Notes under the pieces: generated by a model
The model's database searches: none
Seen by the model: only the letters and a program-made list of their open reading frames with translations
What the model was told of the DNA's origin: nothing
Shown here: positions 10,539 to 20,040 of the stretch, piece after piece
Layout of the letters: each line of letters starts with the position of its first letter
Position numbering within the stretch: the stretch's first letter is position 1
Source of the DNA: Elysia marginata
Taxonomy: Eukaryota > Mollusca > Gastropoda > Plakobranchidae
Reading direction: 5' to 3'
Assembly (NCBI GenBank): GCA_019649035.1
Contig: BMAT01000150.1
Coordinates: forward strand, 91,414-112,438
DNA length: 21,025 nt
Program-made: the position numbers and the translations under genes

Positions 10539-10618
10539 TGCTCTTTATTTCAACGAATGTCCATGGGGGCATCCATTTTGTACTATGCTCAGAAAAACAT
10601 GGATCGGAATAAAATGAA
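10539..10618 (+). repeat. Right edge of assembly gap, 80-bp copy B
   Basis: Second copy of the 80-bp segment. On the minus strand it encodes MDAPMDIR followed at once by a stop, whereas copy A continues as LNKEQ. Copy B lies about 164 bp from the right terminal repeat, a plausible mariner leader length, so B looks like the natural continuation of that end. Confidence 0.95.
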
Positions 10619-10708
10619 ACAAATTACACCAGTGTTTAGTTATTATTTCAAGCTACAACTATGCAAATTTTGGAATATTTATACCTAAAAACATTGGGAG
10701 CCAGAGCA

Positions 10709-10740
10709 AAAAAAAGGCATTACTTTTTTACTCACCCTCG
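10709..10740 (-). repeat. Mariner right terminal inverted repeat
   Basis: Reads GGCATTACTTTTTTACTCACCCTCG at its outer part on the + strand, the inverse of the left end. The close agreement of the two ends suggests a moderately young insertion, although the coding part is clearly damaged. Confidence 0.93.
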
Positions 10741-10742
10741 TA

Positions 10743-12410
10743 TAAACATAAATAAGTGCTTTTTAATTTTACGGGTGTTGTGTTTTGAAACATAGTACTA
10801 ACTCTGAGTGGGAAGAAATATTCCCGATATAGTGAAACGATTTCGACTGAGCTAGCAATATAAAACAAAGTAGAAAAACTATATATAGATTTCAATAAGA
10901 TTTCAATATAAAAACTCAACTAAGTAGTTTTTTGCAACACTTTCCATCACCAGAATAGAATTTTCTTTCATTCAACCTTAAAATTATTTATTTTGGGTCA
11001 GAAAAGTTAACGAGAAAGGAGGCTCTATTTTCAGCTGTTTCGAGTGACAACAGCCCGGCTTTGCTGCAGAGCTGTTGTGTGTTTTTTTTTCTCCAGCCGT
11101 TTTGTAATCCTTCAGACAAAAGAGCGGTGAATTAATATAAGAGTATTGTCGTTTCCAGAAGGCAAACTTTTTACCTGCTCTGACCAGACGAGTCTTTAGG
11201 GTGATTCAGAAACAAACAGTCGTCTTCGAGCTTAGGAATAGGAGGTTTTATGGTATTCCTAGCATTTTTTTCTAGATATATTCAGCTTCTGGGGGAAATA
11301 ATTATAATAAGAAATGCCAACAGCAGCAACCAAAACTGCAGAACAGAAAACACCGATAAGATACTGATCTGTTATTGTTGTTGTTATACAATCCGCGTGT
11401 TTCCCACACTAGATTGAGGTCTTGGGTTGATCTTGTGTTTGAAGATTCAAACCTTGTCAAGCTTAAACAAATATTTAACGACATTTTGAATATTTAGAAG
11501 AAAACAAAGTGCAACACCCGCACATACACACAATGCCAAACCAAGATTTAAAATGTGTGTCGGCGTGCGTTGAATTAGAAAAAAAGTAACTCACTGTTAC
11601 ATTCGTTAACAGCTATTAGTTATAAAAGAGAACTCAAAGAATTGCAAAACCTAATGAAAAATCCGCCTTTATTCTGAAGTCACGTTTTGATTAAAGTGTT
11701 TAGCGCCTTTAGAATACACTATATTGGATTTTTCTTTCACGAATTACATCTATTTTCCTCTTACTTTACTCTGTAAGAATTCAAATATTCTCCCTTCTTT
11801 TAAAACTTTAAAACATGTGAACTCGGAGTCTGAGACAAATGCAAAGACGGAAGGTGGATCGATTTTACTCTTCAGTCCATTATGTGAAGAGAATTTTTAA
11901 AAGATATTCATAGTTAATGTTGAGATAGTTTCTTGGGTGAATGCTTTTCGAAAAAAAATTGAAACACAAGAAGTCCATTACACAGTGTACTTGCTGCGAC
12001 TCACAGGCTAAAATCTCTAGTTAGCAAACCAGACAGCTGCGGCAGAGAACACAAAATAAAGTGAAAAGGACAAAGTGTGAACTTAAACATTTTTATCAAG
12101 CAACCTTAAAAGAACGCTACATAAAACACTCATAATGCTGGATGTGTGGTGAAAAATCGATGTATAATTTAAAACACTGGCCTAAAACAAGAAGCGAATA
12201 ACTATGTCTTTGGCTTTCTAAGCACTTGCAAGAGAGCTGGAGGAGTTTGGAAAGTTTGATTGCTTTTGTTCTCAGTCTGATCATGTATTATTTGCACATC
12301 TTAATACTGTCTCCGATATTTGCACAAAGGTGATGGCCAAAACGCCTCTTTCTTTAACTTGAATATTAGGCACGCCCAGTTGAGCTGTAAAGCAAAGACA
12401 GAGCAAAGAG
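10743..12410. other. AT-rich non-coding stretch
   Basis: No gene or element recognised. The frames 10728-10919 and 11302-11484 (minus) are short and motif-free, and the Asn-rich run in the second comes from a TTG/TTA-rich patch. Confidence 0.6.
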
Positions 12411-13170
12411 AGAGGCTGCGGAGAAAGTTAGGACAGAGACTGCGGAGAAAGTTAGGACAGAGACTGCGGAGAAAGGAAAAAGACTGCGGAGAAAGTTAGG
12501 GCAGAGACTGCGGAGAAAGTTAGAACAGAGACTGCGGAGAAAGTTAGGACAGAGACTGCGGAGAAAGATAGGACAGAGACTGCGGAGAAAGTTAGGGCAG
12601 AGACTGAGGGAGGACAGAGACTGCGGAGAAAGTAAGGACAGAGAATGCGGAGAAAGTTAGGACAGAGACTGCGGAGAAAGTTAGGGCAGAGACTGAGGAA
12701 GGACAGAGACTGCGGAGAAAGTTAGAACAGAGACTGCGGAGAAGGTTAGGACAGAGACTGCGGAGAAAGTTAGGGCAGAGACTGCGGAGAAAGTAAGGAC
12801 AGAGACTGCGGAGAAAGTTAGGGCAGAGACTGAGGGAGGACAGAGACTGCGGAGAAAGTTAGGAAAAAGACTGCAGAGAAAGTTAGGACAGAGACTGCGG
12901 AGAAAGTTAGGGCAGAGACTGCGGAAAAAGTTAGGAAAAAGACTGCGGAGAAAGTTAGGCAGAGACTGCGGAGAAAGTTAGGACAGAGACTGCGGAGAAC
13001 GTTAGGGCAGAGACTGCGGAGAAAGTTAGGGCAGAGACTGCGGAGAAAGTTAGGACAGATACTTCGGAGAAAGTTAGGACAGAGACTGCGGAGAAAGTTA
13101 GGCAGAGACTGCGGAGAAAGTTAGGACAGATACTTCGGAGAACGTTAAGACAGAGACTGCGGAGAAAGGA
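12411..13170 (+). repeat. 24-bp minisatellite, about 33 units
   Basis: The consensus unit is AGAGACTGCGGAGAAAGTTA plus GGAC. I count about 33 units, mostly 24 bp, with 22-25 bp variants and three shortened 17-bp units (AGAGACTGAGGGAGGAC type). Variants at the end of the unit (GGAC, GGGC, GAAC, GAAA, GGC) recur in a non-random order. The + strand is purine-rich (about 75 percent) and more GC-rich than its flanks. A 24-bp unit is eight codons and reads ETAEKVRT in one frame without stops, but length variants break the frame and there is no start codon or flanking coding signal, so I do not call a protein. A proto-unit (GACAGAGCAAAGAGAG) precedes it. Confidence 0.97.
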
Positions 13171-16100
13171 TAGAACTGCACAAAAAATGTTGTTGAGTCA
13201 GTTCCTAACTGTCCCTCTTTGTCTCAATCCCTTTTCTCCTTGATTGCCTCATCTCTCTTCTATGATGATGAAATCGATCAATCTTCATCCAACAAGTTTC
13301 CTACTTGTTGTACTTTCTAGCTATGAACCAACAAAGAAAGCTTATTACTTTACGGTGAATGTCACTGTGTTTTAATATGGAAACTCTGTAGGGTCTTAAT
13401 AATCAGAAGAGAACTAAACCGTTCTAGGTTTACCCCAAACCGCTATGAGTACACCAACTTTCACGATAAATGCGGTACGATGCCATTATAATGCCTTAGG
13501 CATTCTTTACTTTCAGACAGAATTTAGATCTCTTCTAGTCCAAGTTTGCCATTATTTTAGCTAAGTGAAGTACTGATTCTTTTTTGTTTGGAAATTTCGT
13601 TTTATAATGGTGTTTCTTTTTTCTTTTGCACACACACTACATACCATAGACAAACATGCGATGAGTTTTCTTTAATCGAGCAGAGATCAAAAACTTTTTT
13701 CTTTTTCTTTTTTTCTTCTTTTATAAATGTTAAATAATTTTGTCTTGAGTCTATAGAAAAAATTCATCGTTCTTCAAAAGCTACTTTGAAAAAAAAAGTA
13801 ATCATTCTGGCATTTTTTTCTAGCCTTTCATTTCAGCATCTAGTTAGTTAACGAACAGGGTAAGTCGCGTTCAAGCATTCAGTGCTCTATCTATTATTTC
13901 CCTTATTTGTTTGAAGAACGCTTAGGGAACAAGCTTCTCTTTCAAAATCGATAATCCTCCACGCTTTTCTTGCAGCGAGTTAGAATTCCGACGTGAGCAT
14001 ATTGACACCAGAGCTTTAGTTGTACTTTGATTATACTTTAAGTAATTCATGAGCGTGAATTGTAAGGCGGAAAAAAACGGGCAAGGGAGAAAATAGGAGG
14101 GAGAGGTGAGCACGAAAAAAGTATTATTTCAGGCGGTGGAGTTTTTGATGATTGAAAAACAAAAAAGCAAAGCATTATATGAAGCCTTCAAAAACTTTGT
14201 GGTTTATAATCTTATAATTCTCTAGTTCCAAAAAACCAGTCATAGAATGTTTTATTTTTGTATCCGTTTTGAAAAAAATGGCTTTTTAAATTGTTTTGCT
14301 TTTAGCTTAGATAAGTTAACCTTTACTTGGTAAGTATCACTACTGAGTCGACCGAGCATTAGTTTTTATTCTTCTTATTTATCCCATTTCGGCGACTTGT
14401 TCGTAATTGAAAAAAATATATTAATAAACCTGGCATAGCCCTCCTTAGTTCTGCCTTTGTCTGCACGGTTTTCTGAAGTTATCATTAATATCAAGATGGT
14501 GTTCGAGCGCTCAGCAAGCAGCTTCAAATAATTGATTGTAATTGTATTGTGTGTGGAAAGGTTTTGACGGCAAAGATTATACATTATGGTTTGTAAGATA
14601 AACAAAGAAATTGTTTGTTTGAAACAAAATTTAAGGACAGCAATAATCATTTTATGACAAGAGTTTAAGATTACCGCAACCAGTAATACTATATAAACAA
14701 AACCTCAAGGACACTTCCATTAATGGATATTTTTGGTGAACGAGAAGAAAATATATTTGTTTAAAAATCAAAGAAAATCGTTTGTTTACAAAGCAAAAAA
14801 TAGGTAAAACAAAAAAACCCCGTCAAAACAAGTTTCATTCTTGAATCTTTTTTTTCAGTATTTATTTATATATTTATCTCAACATTTAAAAGGTTGTTCA
14901 CTATAACTATCGTACAACACTCATCTCAAAACATTAGATTTTAAATTATATTCTTTTAAGTACCAGACTTTCTATATTACCAGCATCAAATTATACAACA
15001 TTTAGCTTTGAATTTCATGTGTCGCACTCCCTTATCTTCTATACATAAGAGAGTTTTTGTTAGTTTCCGTCACATTTACAGCTGATTTGTAATCGCTAGT
15101 ACCTACAGAACATCAACCACTGGCTTTGCAATGCAGGCCTACTGCTGGTTGGCAATGACCTCCATATGCATGCATATTACTATGTTTTCCGACGACAAAA
15201 TACACTTAAGACGATGCGACCACTAAGCTAATGTGATGTTTAATTCATACAGCTAGTATGAATACCTGTTAAAGCTTAGTGTTTTTAGCCCAATGTTAAG
15301 TTGAGAACGACCTAGACCAATTCAGTGCTGCGACCACACGGAACGGCTCACCTGTAAAAATCGAAAGTTCCCAACAAAGCGGTTTATCGAAAAAGATTAA
15401 GGTGAACCACACAATAAGTTCAGTTTGAAGAGTTCAAAGCTGGTAAAAACACAGGCAAAAGATTGAACGCACAAGTTTATCGGTGTATAGAAAGTAGGTC
15501 GCACAAAAGTTTGGCGAAATCATTCGTTCACGAAAAAAAAACCCGACTAAATTATTTTAACATAAACTAATAGGTTATTGAGTTCCTACGAGCCACTTAA
15601 TACCTTTTGTACATGGGCTAGGGATTTCCACAGTTCTTTTAGACAAGGTACAGACAACTGATATCGCCTCGAATGGTTTTCATTCAAACGCTGTTTTTGG
15701 CTACTATATGGAAAGATTGCTTTAACTTCAACTGATAAAAACTGTTGCTTCTCAGGTATAAACACGGGAATATGTGAGCTGCGCACAATTTTAAAACAAT
15801 GGATTAAAACAGGCGAAAACATAATAAAAGTTAACACCGAAGACCATGGTGACAACATTGCAAAAGTTTATGGCTCTATGAAGGTTAACTGTAATGATGA
15901 AAATAGAACTAATTGGAGAGACGAAAAAATGTATTACAAATACAATGATGCTATCGCACTGGGCACCTTAATTTGTAATATAATACTGAAGGATAGGAAA
16001 TATTCAACGTTTATTTTTATGTCATGCTTGCCTATCTATCCTGAAAATATGACCATCTCCTTTAAAATATAAAAATGAACGCCTTGGCATCATAATATTA

Positions 16101-16249
16101 AATCTGTTATCCTCATTTTTCACAGAAAACCCTATCATAAAATTATAAATCCGCTACCAACAAGTATATTATATGTCTGGTGACCAAAGTACAAAGCTTA
16201 GCAACAAGACCTGATTCCAAACATTTCATCTTGTTTTAAAAAGCGTGAG
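13171..16249. other. AT-rich non-coding stretch
   Basis: No recognised gene. Minus-strand frames 13922-14113, 14375-14650 and 15586-15858 and the + frame 15878-16072 show no domain, signal or repeat of known type. A T-rich pyrimidine tract lies near 13694-13724 and a 14-bp perfect palindrome ATATGCATGCATAT at 15164-15177. Confidence 0.55.
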
Positions 16250-16640
16250 CATCCCGGATTAATTTCACGTTATTTCTCTGAAAACATTGCTGCGCAATTT
16301 CACTGGACATTCGATAACGTGCCAGCCCTCATCTTGTTGGGCTTCCTCTGGGGATGAGAAAGGTTAAGTTTCTCTTCCACGAGAATCTAATCATTTGTTT
16401 GCCTATGGACGGGCAGGCAAATTGTCCCTGCTCAATAGCATTGCTGTCGTCGACCTGATGGCTGCTGCTCCTGGTGCAGTGCGTTCCCAGGACTCCGTCG
16501 ACTGTTGAGGCTTAGCAATTTAACAATACTTCCAGTCGACAAAAACTCATCATCTCAGAGGGGAGCTAAATAATGAGAAAACCAGACATTATTTTGTTTG
16601 ACTGCGCTGCCTGCAGATAAGCATTAGCTTTCAGTGTCGC
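16250..16640. promoter_or_regulatory. GC-richer unique block, possible regulatory element
   Basis: Visibly less AT-rich than the kilobases on either side and not low-complexity. It contains three GTCGAC words (16449, 16497, 16535). The last two form an 8-bp inverted repeat, GTCGACTG (16497-16504) with CAGTCGAC (16533-16540). No long open frame crosses it, so it is more likely non-coding conserved DNA than an exon, though a short exon is possible. Function is inference only. Confidence 0.25.
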
Positions 16641-17279
16641 CCGTTTTTTGAAAATCACAAATTTATGCGCTTTATAGGACCCATATTACAAAATCACAAT
16701 TGATGATAAAATTGGTGGCAACTTAATGTTAATGCTTTACACCCTGCAATGACAATACTAAGTGGGCTACTGAAAACATCGAAGTGTAAACAGAAAGATA
16801 CTGCACGACAACTGAAATAAGGAACACGAGAACATAACAGGAAAAATGTCGCTGTTCGAATATGTTTTCGGTGTGGATGTAAAAAGTCGTTTTGAAAAGT
16901 TCACATCCATCAGTCTTTATTTTTGTGTGATAAACATCTAGATAAAAGTAGTTCTTTTTTGCTTGAGCGACTTAACATATCTTTTTCATACAATATACAT
17001 TGTATGCATGTCTGATAAGTTATTCAAAACAGTTACAAGGGTCAGGCGAATGAGGTTTGATCAGTGATACGTTGATATTTTTAAAAATACTAATGGTGCG
17101 CAGCATATAATTATTTTCCACTACTACCAGCCTTTGGCTTGTGGAACGTTCTGAATAAAACCTTTATGTCGACTTGATTGCCTCGATGTAGCGTTCTGAG
17201 TGAACTCAGATTCAATACAATGTAGCCTAACAGCATTATTTATATATCCAGATACTGAGTAAGAATGAATAAGAATTAA
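16641..17279. other. AT-rich non-coding stretch
   Basis: Nothing recognised beyond a short perfect inverted repeat at 16987-17006 of a size expected by chance. Confidence 0.6.
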
Positions 17280-17690
17280 TTTTAGATTGAACTTGGTAAT
17301 ATTTAGTATGAAAACAATAGATTTAATCTAATGTAGACTTGAACTATGGCTAGATCTATGGCCGTATGTCTCAATAGAAAAAAGCACTCAAGTTTCACCA
17401 AATGCCATGTTTTTGCTCATATTGAATAAATGTTCATACATACAGCCACCAAGCAAAATCTAGATCAAGATCAACTTCAATTAAAAATTGCAGATCAAAT
17501 TAGGTGAAAGTAAGAAATGACTTTTAATTTTATAGTCTAGATAAAGGTTGATAAGATTAACCGTATCTTGAATTAAGATTAACATTCTAGGTCTAATCTA
17601 GAATCCAGAAGAATTTCTCAACGCTAATCTAGAGTAGCATCAATCACCGTAAGGCTCATTACATTTAAGTGATCGATCTCTGATAAGTAG
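17280..17690. repeat. Cluster of TCTAGA / TAGATCTA motifs
   Basis: At least six to eight variants of CTAGAT, TAGATCTA, AATCTAGA and TCTAATCTAGA occur in about 400 bp (for example near 17351, 17457, 17534, 17586 and 17624), with irregular spacing. It may be a decayed satellite or a repeat-rich element. The same words form the 16-bp palindrome at 7505-7520. Confidence 0.45.
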
Positions 17691-17699
17691 GCTTAGACT

Positions 17700-17862
17700 T
17701 AAAATGGAGAGGAGGAAAAATAGGAAAAGAACCGAAATAAACCAAGAGAGAGACAGACCGGGGAAAGATGCGGACCGAAAGTGACAAAGAGATGATTAGG
17801 CATGAACGAAACAGATGATAATGAAATGAGGATCCCGAGTTCCCCCCCCCCCTTTTTTTTTT
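17700..17862. repeat. Purine-rich tract ending in C11-T10
   Basis: The + strand is dominated by A and G from 17700 to about 17835 (GGAGAGGAGGAAAAATAGG, CAAGAGAGAGACAG and so on). It then switches sharply to 11 C (17842-17852) and 10 T (17853-17862). It has the look of a decayed GA microsatellite beside a homopolymer junction. Confidence 0.7.
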
Positions 17863-18470
17863 CCATACCTACATAATTATGTAACAGGCAGGAATAGATG
17901 GTACAAGTTAAAGGCGACGAATTTAAGCTTTAGCATAAAAAAATTTCTTTATCACTTTGGCTAACGTCTTTTAAGTATTATAAAATATTCATTTTTCAAG
18001 CATAAAAATGTCAAATTAACTTATCGTGGAAAAACCCTGTTTATGAACTTTATATATAATTATCTTAGAAATTTTATGAATATATAAACTATTTTAATAG
18101 AAACACATTATTTTATTACAATGAGGCCTCTGTTTTACTCACCAATCGCAATGTATTATGTTCATTTTGTTGCAGTGAAGCAAACATATCAGGTCATGTT
18201 AATGTAGCACGTTGTCTTCCTTTATCATGACAGCACATTTATTTTTTTAACATTACACTGTATAATTTATGTTGACATCTTTATAATAGAGAGAAACGTG
18301 TGAAAAATATTGAGGCGGGTAAAAACAAAGATAGAGGAAAAGACATACAACAAAGAGGAGTGATGGGAATCAAGCGTAAAACAATAGTAATTATATTATA
18401 AACAAAACCTGTGAGCAGTCGCCTTTATCAATCAAAACCAATTCAGATTTGAAAAATCATTTTACATGGC
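17863..18470. other. AT-rich non-coding stretch
   Basis: No gene recognised. A second purine-rich patch lies near 18288-18375. This is the sequence into which the adjacent LINE inserted. Confidence 0.6.
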
Positions 18471-18483
18471 TGCAACACATTAT
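18471..18483. repeat. Target-site duplication, left copy
   Basis: TGCAACACATTAT here matches TGTAACACATTAT at 19141-19153 in 12 of 13 positions. The pair brackets the LINE fragment. Confidence 0.8.
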
Positions 18484-19140
18484 AATATAATAATGATAAT
18501 CAAGTCCCGTCTTCGGTCTGAAGGTTGGCAACCATGTCTCTCCATTCGTCTCTACTCTTAGCTTTCCGTTTCGTATCTTCATAGCTTGTCGACTCTGACC
18601 ATTCCTTTACATCGTTCATCCAGTTCCTTCTTGGCCTTCCCTGTCTTCCCTTCGATTCGATTTTACCCTGTAGGAATAGCTGTAGCAAAGGTCCCGAGCT
18701 GCCTCTCATGATGTGTCCAGCATACCCAAGTTTCCGCTTCATAAGCTGTTGCAGCAGTCTTTCGCCCACATCGGCCATTTGTATTATTTTTATGTTGTAT
18801 TTTTCTGTCCATGGGACCTTGAGAAGTCTCCTGTAGCACAACATTTTTAACGTCTGTATCTTCTTTTGAACGTCTTGGAATAAGTCCATGCTCCGCAACC
18901 TTATTTGAAAATTCTGAATACGTAACACGCCAGGATTACTTTCTTTGCATTGGGACTAATGTTCCTTCGTAGCAGCTCTTTGCTCTCCCAAAACTTTTGC
19001 CTTATCTTTTCAGTGCGTATTTGTACCTCTCTCAGATTGGCAACACCCTCCGTGATCATGTGCCCAATTTCAAGGTAGGCCTACGAATGTTTCGAGACCT
19101 GCTCGACCACAGCGTTTCCCACTGTTATTGTAACCGCTTT
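18484..19140 (-). mobile_element. 5'-truncated RTE-like LINE, 3' end of the reverse-transcriptase ORF
   Basis: A non-LTR retrotransposon copy of about 657 bp in minus orientation. Its coding part ends at an EDGT stop (about 18503), then a short TTATCATTATTATATTATA-type 3' tail touches the left target-site duplication, as expected of RTE-type elements that end in simple repeats rather than long poly-A. The 5' break falls exactly at the right duplication (19141-19153), so truncation happened during target-primed reverse transcription. Full elements of this kind are about 3 kb, so roughly one fifth remains. The clade is inferred from the C-terminal domain; BovB-like versus other RTE groups cannot be decided here. 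Confidence 0.88.
18500..19140 (-). pseudogene. LINE ORF C-terminal remnant (endonuclease/reverse-transcriptase polyprotein)
   Basis: On the minus strand the sequence opens with KAVTITVGNAVVEQVSK, has an in-frame TAG, then YLEIGHMITEGVANLREVQI and onward to NISPNAKKVILACYVF, the thumb-like region after the polymerase core. A frame change follows near GCGAWTYSKTF. The remaining 142-residue open frame (18500-18928) then carries the family's typical tail: MLCYRRLLKVPWTEKYN, RKLGYAGHIMR, GKIESKGRQGRPRRNWMNDV, KEWS and DEWRDMVANL. The GRPRRNWMNDVKEW block and the final W..MVAN block are strongly characteristic of RTE-type ORFs. No catalytic polymerase or endonuclease motif is present, because those lie in the missing 5' part. 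Breaks seen: the TAG and at least one frameshift. Confidence 0.87.
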
Positions 19141-19153
19141 TGTAACACATTAT
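19141..19153. repeat. Target-site duplication, right copy
   Basis: TGTAACACATTAT, a 13-bp direct repeat of 18471-18483 with one transition, lying immediately beyond the 5' end of the LINE fragment. Confidence 0.8.
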
Positions 19154-19826
19154 GAAACAAAAAAATAGAAATTTTATAATGAAAAAAAATCATTTTCTTT
19201 GTGCTTCGAAAATTACAGAAGAGGGATTGGGTGCGAGCAGTTCAAACAAAGAAAGAGACCAGTACACAGTGGCAGTAGAGATAGGCCTAGGCCTACAGTT
19301 AACACTGGCGCGTATCTGGTCATCACTAGATTAGCAAGCTATTCAATATTTACGGAAGCGATGAGTATACTTCCAGGCACCGATGCTCACTAATGACCTT
19401 ATTCCACTTAACTATATCGCTTAGGCTAATAAAACACTTGCGCGCGCTCCCCAATATACCAGGACTCGCTTATTAGTTGCCTGGGAAAAGATAAACAGCC
19501 GTTGCTTGGAATCAGCTTAAAGATGGTCATTTATGTACAAGGTTAAGTCTTCCTCGACACATTTTTGCTGCTCCCTTGTAACATTACAAATTCATTGTAT
19601 GAGCAAAAGGTTGCACTTGAAATTCAATAAATTATTTTTGAAGAGTATAACTCAGAGTCAAACTATCGCACCATAAGCGTTTCAGCTCACCTACCTATAC
19701 TGAAGTTCCCTTCAAGCTGAAGAAAAAAATGAAATACAACCAAATATTAAATCCATAAATGATAACATTAAAATTTACAGGCCTATACACTATGGTGTTG
19801 CTGCTGTGATTATTGTTTTTGTTATC
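19154..19826. other. Non-coding stretch without recognised gene
   Basis: Two overlapping + frames (19152-19334, 19199-19393) have no motif. Two overlapping TAGGCCTA palindromes occur at 19282-19295. Confidence 0.6.
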
Positions 19827-20040
19827 AAAATTATGACTGGTATCATCATTTTTATTATTATTGTTATTGTTGTTATATTATAAAATTATGACTGATATCA
19901 TCATTTTTATCATTATTTTTATTATTGTTATTATATAATAAAATTATGACTGATATCATAATTTTTTTATTTTTGTTGTTATATTATATAATTATGACTG
20001 ATATCATCATTTTTTATTATTATTATTGTTTATATTATTA
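19827..20040. repeat. AT-rich tandem repeat, four units of about 55 bp
   Basis: The core TTATGACTG[GA]TATCATCAT recurs at 19831, 19886, 19944 and 19992 (periods 55, 58 and 48), each time followed by a TTATTATTGTTATT-type run of variable length. The core is well conserved while the A/T run varies, typical of a minisatellite with an embedded microsatellite. The run just before the first core (GTTATTGTTTTTGTTATC-like) may be a fifth partial unit. Confidence 0.9.

Larger units (their letters stand above)
9664..10742 (-). mobile_element. Mariner-family DNA transposon, internally deleted, containing an assembly gap
   Basis: The left end reads TA then CGAGGGTGAGTCAAAAAG (from 9666). The right end, read on the minus strand, is CGAGGGTGAGTAAAAAAG (ending at 10740), again flanked by TA. 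The terminal inverted repeats agree over about 30 bp with one mismatch, and the TA dinucleotides (9664-9665, 10741-10742) are the target duplication typical of Tc1/mariner insertion. Between them lies a decayed transposase on the minus strand. The element spans about 1.08 kb including 72 N, and would be about 0.92 kb if the duplicated gap edges are collapsed, against roughly 1.3 kb for intact mariners. It cannot move by itself but keeps both ends, so it could have been mobilised in trans. The end sequence and the D34D spacing place it in mariner proper rather than Tc1. Confidence 0.93.

Noticed and set aside
10339-10617. 92-residue + strand frame
   Set aside because: It runs through the N gap and is antisense to the mariner transposase.
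12411-13170. CRISPR array or repeat protein
   Set aside because: Units are contiguous without unique spacers, so not CRISPR; frame-breaking unit lengths and the lack of a start argue against a protein.
13290-13310. 8-bp inverted repeat CAACAAGT/ACTTGTTG near the minisatellite
   Set aside because: Same chance argument; no link to the array can be shown.
14375-14650. 91-residue minus-strand frame
   Set aside because: No recognisable motif, no splice or promoter support, AT-rich composition; open by chance is the simplest reading.
15586-15858. 90-residue minus-strand frame as possible exon
   Set aside because: No domain, and no clear splice sites in a consistent gene model; kept as an unannotated possibility only.
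16987-17006. 8-bp inverted repeat CATACAAT/ATTGTATG
   Set aside because: Size and AT content make chance likely.
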